Of a DNA stretch of 64,000 nucleotides, positions 58,782-64,000 are shown piece after piece. The notes beneath the pieces were generated by a model. The model had not been told where the DNA came from, did not search any database, and saw nothing but the letters and a program-made list of their open reading frames with translations. The stretch covers positions 1 to 64,000 of the forward strand of contig JARGNR010000022.1 in assembly GCA_029212405.1 (NCBI GenBank), read 5' to 3'. The position numbers were made by a program, and so were the translations under genes. Within the stretch, counting starts at the first letter, position 1. Each line of letters begins with the position of its first letter. Source of the DNA: Saprospiraceae bacterium. Lineage in GTDB: Bacteria; Bacteroidota; Bacteroidia; Chitinophagales; Saprospiraceae.

Positions 58782-60914
58782 ATGCCCAAGTTATTCTCTT
58801 TTGTTTTTGTCCTATTCATTACTCAATTGTCGTTCTCACAAGCAAAAGTTGATTTGGATCGATCCGTTCCACTATGGATGGATTACAATCCTAGTACTGG
58901 AGACGCTACTTTGAGATGGATCAACGATGATGATGCTTCTATTTACTATGTCAGTAAAGTAGATGAATTTCAAAATTTAGAATTGATTGAATCTCTTGAT
59001 GGCTTTGTAAACGAATTTCATTTGGGAACCTTAATAAAGGGGATTCCCTATCCTTACCATATCAGAAAAGGACTAACAGGAAGAGGGATAATCACAGTAG
59101 GGCTTGAATTACCTGCAATTCATCAACGAGGGAGATGTTTATTAGCGATAGATTCTAAGTTGTCAGATCCACTTCAAGCTGAAATCGCACAAACCATTGA
59201 TGACATAGAAATGGATGGATGGATCGTGGATACATTACATATTGATGCAGGAGAAGCGGTAACTGACGTAAAGTCAAAAATAACAGATTGGTACATCCCT
59301 TCTTATGAAATGGATCAAATGCTTTACTTATTAGGACATATACCAGTGCCCTATTCTGGAAATTCCGCACACGATGGTCATAGCAATCATCAAGGTGCCT
59401 GGGCCGCAGATCTTTTTTATGGCGACATGGATGGTAACTGGACAGATGTTTTTGTAGATAATACATCGCCAGCAAGAGAGAAAAATAAAAATATACCTGG
59501 TGATGGTAAATACGACAATACTGCTAATCCATCCAATATTGAATTACAAATTGGGAGAGTTGATTTCAATGATCTTCCAGCATTTGAATTGGATGAAATA
59601 GAATTGACACGGAACTATCTCAACAAATCTCACGCGTTTAAGATGGGCCAAAATGACTACCCTAGACGTGCCTTAGTAGAAAATAATTTCAGTGGGTTTG
59701 CCGAAGGGTTTGGTCAAAGTGCATGGCGTAATTTCCCTACACTATTTGGAGGTGATAGTGTCTCCATACAGAATTATGAAGTTGTACTTGAAAATGACAA
59801 ATACTTGTTTTCATATGCATGCGGTGGAGGATCGTACACAAGTTGTAATGGTGTAGGAACCACTCAAAATTTATGGGCATCAAAAGATATACAGACCATT
59901 TTCACTTTTACTTTTGGAAGTTATTTTGGAGACTGGGACAGTCAAAATAATTTTCTTAGATCCGCATTGGGAAGTGGCGATGTATTAGTCAATGCATGGG
60001 CAGGAAGACCGACATGGCAAGTATATGAGATGGCTCTGGGTAAGACCATTGGATACTGCACTCAAAAAACACAAGATGCTGGAGGATCATTTTATAATCA
60101 AGGAAACAGCTCAAAAAGTGCCCACATAGCGCTGATGGGAGATCCTACTTTACGCCTGCACGCTGTCCGGCCGCCTGAAGAGGTATCTATTGATCAAATT
60201 GAAGGAGATATACACGTATCTTGGACGGAAAGTATAGATGCTACTCATGGCTATATGGTCTATCGAAGTATTAATGAAGCGCCTTTTGAATTAATGTATG
60301 AAAAATTACAAGCTGCTTCCTTACTAGACACCTGCTTTCAAGCCAACTCTACTTATCGATATATGGTTAAATCGATAAAATTGGAACAAACTGGAAGTGG
60401 TTCTTATTACAATACCAGTTTGGGCAAATCAATTCAAATTACAACTGACACCAATGATTTCATTATGGCCTATTATCTAGATGAAGACATGGATGGTTTT
60501 GGAGCTGGAGAAATTCAATTCTCCGCATGTTCAGCCAATGAAGGGTACAGTTCAAATGATCTGGATTGTGATGATACTAATGCCGATATCAACCCCAATG
60601 GAACTGAAATAATCAATAATGGTATAGATGAAGATTGTGATGGTGAAGATTTTACAGTCAACAGTATAGAGACTAAAATAGAAGGGTTAGCCCTCTATCC
60701 TAATCCTAGCCCTAATAGAATTCATATCAAAAACAGTCTCAATTTGCCATTGAACTATTCCCTGTATTCCATGAAAGGTATTAAAATTGAATCGGGAAAA
60801 TTGGGTACCTATCTTGACATCGAAGAATTGCCCACGGGCCTTTATCAAATTAAGATTTCCAACACAGTAAATGGTAGAAATGAATTTCAATTTTATACCA
60901 TTCAAAAGATATAA
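58782..60914 (+). CDS. Gingipain/C25-like secreted protein with MopE-like metal-binding motif and T9SS type A sorting domain
   Basis: LLGHIPVPYSGNSAHDGHSNHQGAWAADLFYGD, FSYACGGGSYTSCNG, HIALMGDPTLRLH; DEDMDGFGAG..DLDCDDTNADINPNGTEIINNGIDEDCDG; LYPNPSPNRIHI. Confidence 0.8.
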   Translation: MPKLFSFVFVLFITQLSFSQAKVDLDRSVPLWMDYNPSTGDATLRWINDDDASIYYVSKVDEFQNLELIESLDGFVNEFHLGTLIKGIPYPYHIRKGLTGRGIITVGLELPAIHQRGRCLLAIDSKLSDPLQAEIAQTIDDIEMDGWIVDTLHIDAGEAVTDVKSKITDWYIPSYEMDQMLYLLGHIPVPYSGNSAHDGHSNHQGAWAADLFYGDMDGNWTDVFVDNTSPAREKNKNIPGDGKYDNTANPSNIELQIGRVDFNDLPAFELDEIELTRNYLNKSHAFKMGQNDYPRRALVENNFSGFAEGFGQSAWRNFPTLFGGDSVSIQNYEVVLENDKYLFSYACGGGSYTSCNGVGTTQNLWASKDIQTIFTFTFGSYFGDWDSQNNFLRSALGSGDVLVNAWAGRPTWQVYEMALGKTIGYCTQKTQDAGGSFYNQGNSSKSAHIALMGDPTLRLHAVRPPEEVSIDQIEGDIHVSWTESIDATHGYMVYRSINEAPFELMYEKLQAASLLDTCFQANSTYRYMVKSIKLEQTGSGSYYNTSLGKSIQITTDTNDFIMAYYLDEDMDGFGAGEIQFSACSANEGYSSNDLDCDDTNADINPNGTEIINNGIDEDCDGEDFTVNSIETKIEGLALYPNPSPNRIHIKNSLNLPLNYSLYSMKGIKIESGKLGTYLDIEELPTGLYQIKISNTVNGRNEFQFYTIQKI

Positions 60915-60937
60915 ACCACTAGGCTTCAAAATAAAAA

Positions 60938-60963
60938 CCCAGTGAAATTTTACTTTCACTGGG
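60938..60963. terminator. Bidirectional terminator hairpin
   Basis: CCCAGTGAAA / TTTTAC / TTTCACTGGG between convergent genes. Confidence 0.88.
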
Positions 60964-60986
60964 CTACCCAACTGATTACTAAACTA

Positions 60987-61424
60987 CTATGATATTTCTA
61001 TTTCTTGTCGTTTTGTTTCATGGCCCTCCAGTTTTGGCAAGCTAATGATCAACACTCCATTTTCATACACTGCTTCAATGGAATCACTATTTATATCTTC
61101 ATTTAAGGCAAATTGTCTTACAAAGCCTGAAGGTGAATATTCCTTCCTTTTCCAATTTGCTTCATTAGACTCTTTATCTTTTACTGAAATCGTCAATTTT
61201 TGATCAATCAATGCGATAGTAAAATCACTTTTGATGTATCCTGGTGCAAACAAATGCAATTCATATTTCTCATCTTTTTCGAGAACATTAGCTCGAGGAG
61301 TACTTGACATTTTCATCCATTGATCTTTCCAAGCTCTTCGCTTTTCATGTCTCGCATTTCCATAATAATCATTCATTCTATTCTGATTCATTTGTCTTTT
61401 ATAAAATCTGTTGTTACACATCAT
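60987..61424 (-). CDS. Hsp20/alpha-crystallin family small heat shock protein
   Basis: PRANVLEKDEKYELHLFAPGYIKSDFTIALIDQKLTISV; YENGVLIISLPK. Confidence 0.92.
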   Translation of the reverse strand: MMCNNRFYKRQMNQNRMNDYYGNARHEKRRAWKDQWMKMSSTPRANVLEKDEKYELHLFAPGYIKSDFTIALIDQKLTISVKDKESNEANWKRKEYSPSGFVRQFALNEDINSDSIEAVYENGVLIISLPKLEGHETKRQEIEIS

Positions 61425-61479
61425 TGTTGTTGTTTTTAGTATTAATAAATTAAATTAAGCGGGTTGATCAATCTATCAA

Positions 61480-61809
61480 TTAGATAGCGTCAATAAACCG
61501 TATATTTTTTGCAGGAGTTCTAGGAGTGACTTGAACCCCATAAAATAAAGGCTCTACTTCATTCATTCTATTATGGTGTATCTGTTTGTACTCATATTTA
61601 GGGATATAATGATTTCCATATCTATCGTACGTAATAAAGTCTTTCACTCTTCTGAAAATCGCATAGGTTATACTCATAACAGCTGCTATTACAAAAGCTA
61701 CTAGTGCTACGCGAATCACAAAAAGAAAAAGTAATCCGACTAAAGCAATTCCAAAAAACATTTTAAAAGGTCTCATTTTTATTTTTTTTATTGGTGAATA
61801 ATCTCGCAT
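61480..61809 (-). CDS. Small membrane protein, unknown
   Basis: 109 aa with one or two TM segments; in minus-strand group with Hsp20 and sigma factor. Confidence 0.55.
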   Translation of the reverse strand: MRDYSPIKKIKMRPFKMFFGIALVGLLFLFVIRVALVAFVIAAVMSITYAIFRRVKDFITYDRYGNHYIPKYEYKQIHHNRMNEVEPLFYGVQVTPRTPAKNIRFIDAI

Positions 61810-62007
61810 TTTCTTAAGTCATCCTGTAAGTAATTTGCGTATTTAGTATGGAAGACGCAGCACTTCAATTTTTACTTTAAAAAAAGAGGAAATAATTTAA
61901 AAACATTTCAACATTTTACATACAATACTGAATATCATTACTTTACAAACAAAAAAAATCTGCAAAAAATTAATTTTACAGATTCCATATTCATTTTGTG
62001 GAGGCTA

Positions 62008-62370
62008 TTATTCTTTTTCTTCTTTACGTTTAGAACAATATTCTTTCCATCTTGCTTTCGCATCTTTTCTTTCTTCAGGTGTCATACCCATCCATTTTTT
62101 CCTCCAAGCTTTTCTTTTTTCTCTAGATTTACGACCCCAACCTCTACCTATGCCTCCAAAAAGAATTTTGGCAAGTAAAAGCAAACCTGCAGCTTTCCAA
62201 AAATTCAGTGGCTTCACCCCTATGGAATCAACCAAAATTGCATTCCACAGAAACATTACCACCCACGATACGGCTCCTGCAACTGCGACAAAAAATAGTA
62301 CAGCTACAACAATTTTTATTGGCTTTTTCATTTTTCCTTGATTATTCATATTCTTATATTTAAAAACCAT
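62008..62370 (-). CDS. Small membrane protein with basic cytoplasmic tail
   Basis: Two TM stretches then KSREKRKAWRKKWMGMTPEERKDAKARWKEYCSKRKEEKE; follows sigma factor gene by 6 nt. Confidence 0.6.
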   Translation of the reverse strand: MVFKYKNMNNQGKMKKPIKIVVAVLFFVAVAGAVSWVVMFLWNAILVDSIGVKPLNFWKAAGLLLLAKILFGGIGRGWGRKSREKRKAWRKKWMGMTPEERKDAKARWKEYCSKRKEEKE

Positions 62371-62376
62371 AAAAGG

Positions 62377-62979
62377 TTATTTTTCAAAAAATTCAGCATA
62401 CAATTCTTCCAGTCTACCTCTTAAGTGTTGAACAGCATATCGTTTTCGCGAAATCAACGTTTTTATATTATCACCCGTACGATCAGCTATCTCCTGAAAA
62501 GTTTGATCTTCTAATTCATTCCACACAAACACATCTTTCTGTTTATCGGGTAGTTCGTCCAATGCTGTAAATAGCTCTTCCCAAAATATCTCTTTTAAGT
62601 TTTCGTCTTCTGGACTTTTTGAATCTGCCATCAATATGTCCCTAAAAATAAAATTCCCATCTCCCGAATCGTACTCTTTATCTACAGTCAGTTCTGGTTT
62701 TTTCTTTCTATACGTATCAGTTATTCGATTTCTTGCTACTCTAAACAACCAACCACTTACCTGCTCAATAGAATCCAACTCTACTACCCTACTCAGTTGA
62801 TACCATACTTCTTGAATAATATCTTCTGCATCAGCATTGGATGGAACTTTCCCGCGAATAAAACCAAAGAGCCTATTGCCATATTCATTGACAACATTAC
62901 GTATTTTTTGCTCTCGTTTTTCTGTCATTTCTTCGGACATTTGTATCGTCATAATACATTCAGACGATTGACTCAACAA
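62377..62979 (-). CDS. ECF-type RNA polymerase sigma factor
   Basis: Sigma70 r2 (DAEDIIQEVWYQLSR..ISGWLFRVARNRITDTYRKKK-like) and r4 (LPDKQKDVFVWNELEDQTFQEIADRTGDNIKTLISRKRYAVQHLR). Confidence 0.93.
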   Translation of the reverse strand: MLSQSSECIMTIQMSEEMTEKREQKIRNVVNEYGNRLFGFIRGKVPSNADAEDIIQEVWYQLSRVVELDSIEQVSGWLFRVARNRITDTYRKKKPELTVDKEYDSGDGNFIFRDILMADSKSPEDENLKEIFWEELFTALDELPDKQKDVFVWNELEDQTFQEIADRTGDNIKTLISRKRYAVQHLRGRLEELYAEFFEK

Positions 62980-63192
62980 ATTACTTTAAATTGTTTGAGA
63001 TTTTTTCAAAATTATTCAAAGATGATTGTTTTGTGATTTTTTCTATTGATTCTACATCAACCGTTGCACTGAGAAAATCAGGTATTTATACCCATAGTTA
63101 TTAGTCCTGAGTTTTATATTTTTATTCCGAAAGGTGAAATCATAAAGATCAAATCCGCCTCTAATAAATTAATAACCTCAATTCCAAGTAAA

Positions 63193-64000
63193 ATGAATCC
63201 TAAAGAAATTGTATCGCTCGCTATCTACCCTCCTATTGGAATCGCAAGAATCGGTAATTCAGATGAATATTTTCTAGCATCGGATGAACCAGGCGTAGCT
63301 CCGAAATCTCCGGGAGGATACAAAGACTCTGAAGGACGGGTAAAAAAACAAGTTGCCCGTTTTCGAATTTATGCGTTTGATAAAAGAGGAAAAGTTTTAG
63401 GCGAAATTAATGCTAACGATGCCAAAATCAATTGGCGAGTACATGTTGCAAATGTTAAATCAGCATGGTATGAATTTAATAATGCATTGGATCTTCCTGA
63501 AGCTGGTATCCCTTCTGCCTTCAGAAATGCAGATGTCTCAGGAGATGATCGGAAGCAATTGGTCATCAACCCAGGATCTAAATCTATAACTGGGACAAAT
63601 ACAAAAGGAAAAAAATATCAATTGGATCAAGGTGAATTTTACGGTACTAAGGTACCATTGGGTCATTTGGAAACAGATAATGAAGGGCGTTTGTTATTTT
63701 TTGGGGGCGACGGCGATGCTGCTTCAAAAAATAATTTACCAGCCATCACTTTTGCAAATAATGATGGCTTTCACGATGATACCTGCGATGGGGTGGTTCG
63801 AGCAAGTGTTGTCATCAATGGAAAGAAAATCGAAGCGGAACCGGCAATGGTTGCAGTTACACCACCGAATTTTGGACCAGGTTTATTTGGCGTTGTTACT
63901 ATGAATGATGTAGTCCAAGATTTATTTATCAGAGAGATGAATTATCCTGATCCTGCACAAAATGGAGTTGACTTTTGGGAGCACATCTTTCCGATTCTGA
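63193..64000 (+). CDS. LodA/GoxA-family CTQ-dependent amino acid oxidase-like protein, truncated by window edge
   Basis: Manual translation from ATG 63193: MNPKEIVSLAIYPPIGIARIGNSDEYFLASDEPGVAPKSPGGYKD..., open to the end of the window. Confidence 0.82.
   Translation, partial: MNPKEIVSLAIYPPIGIARIGNSDEYFLASDEPGVAPKSPGGYKDSEGRVKKQVARFRIYAFDKRGKVLGEINANDAKINWRVHVANVKSAWYEFNNALDLPEAGIPSAFRNADVSGDDRKQLVINPGSKSITGTNTKGKKYQLDQGEFYGTKVPLGHLETDNEGRLLFFGGDGDAASKNNLPAITFANNDGFHDDTCDGVVRASVVINGKKIEAEPAMVAVTPPNFGPGLFGVVTMNDVVQDLFIREMNYPDPAQNGVDFWEHIFPIL

Noticed and set aside
1-64000. CRISPR array, tRNA/rRNA genes, transposons, prophage
   Set aside because: No regular repeat-spacer arrays, rRNA/tRNA-like segments, transposases or phage structural genes recognised by eye; short tRNAs could be missed without a scan

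Overview
This 64-kb window is AT-rich and looks like a Bacteroidota chromosome. Supporting signs are a T9SS-type C-terminal domain, a LytTR regulator with a propeller histidine kinase, and SufBCDSE followed by DUF59 and Rrf2. I saw no rRNA, tRNA, CRISPR array or transposase. The main blocks are: (1) a suf Fe-S assembly operon (0.7-6.9 kb) with an inverted-repeat candidate operator and a terminal Rrf2 gene; (2) a penicillin-acylase, beta-lactamase-like, ABC transporter and sterol-desaturase segment (7-13 kb); (3) an unusual uninterrupted run of 18 minus-strand genes (42.75 to 18.14 kb) with gaps under 50 nt or overlaps. This run joins a giant multicopper oxidase, a beta-propeller, a tandem SCO protein, a cytochrome c, a DHQase/SDH fusion with apparently lost DHQase catalytic residues, two lipocalin-like proteins, an acyl-CoA-dehydrogenase-like flavoprotein, a transporter-phosphatase fusion, two SsuD-like monooxygenases, several glycosyltransferases and methyltransferases (including two GT-A/MTase fusions), and a divergent SelO-like pseudokinase. 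I regard it as the best candidate for an undescribed system. (4) A flanking group (43-50 kb) holds PhyH dioxygenases, a paralogous Rossmann-like pair, RidA, an exostosin-like GT and a sulfotransferase. (5) A 1338-aa head-repeat surface protein, a LytTR/HK pair, a gingipain-like T9SS protein, Hsp20 and an ECF sigma factor follow, and a LodA/GoxA-like quinoprotein oxidase runs off the right edge. All family calls come from motif reading and no database search was run.
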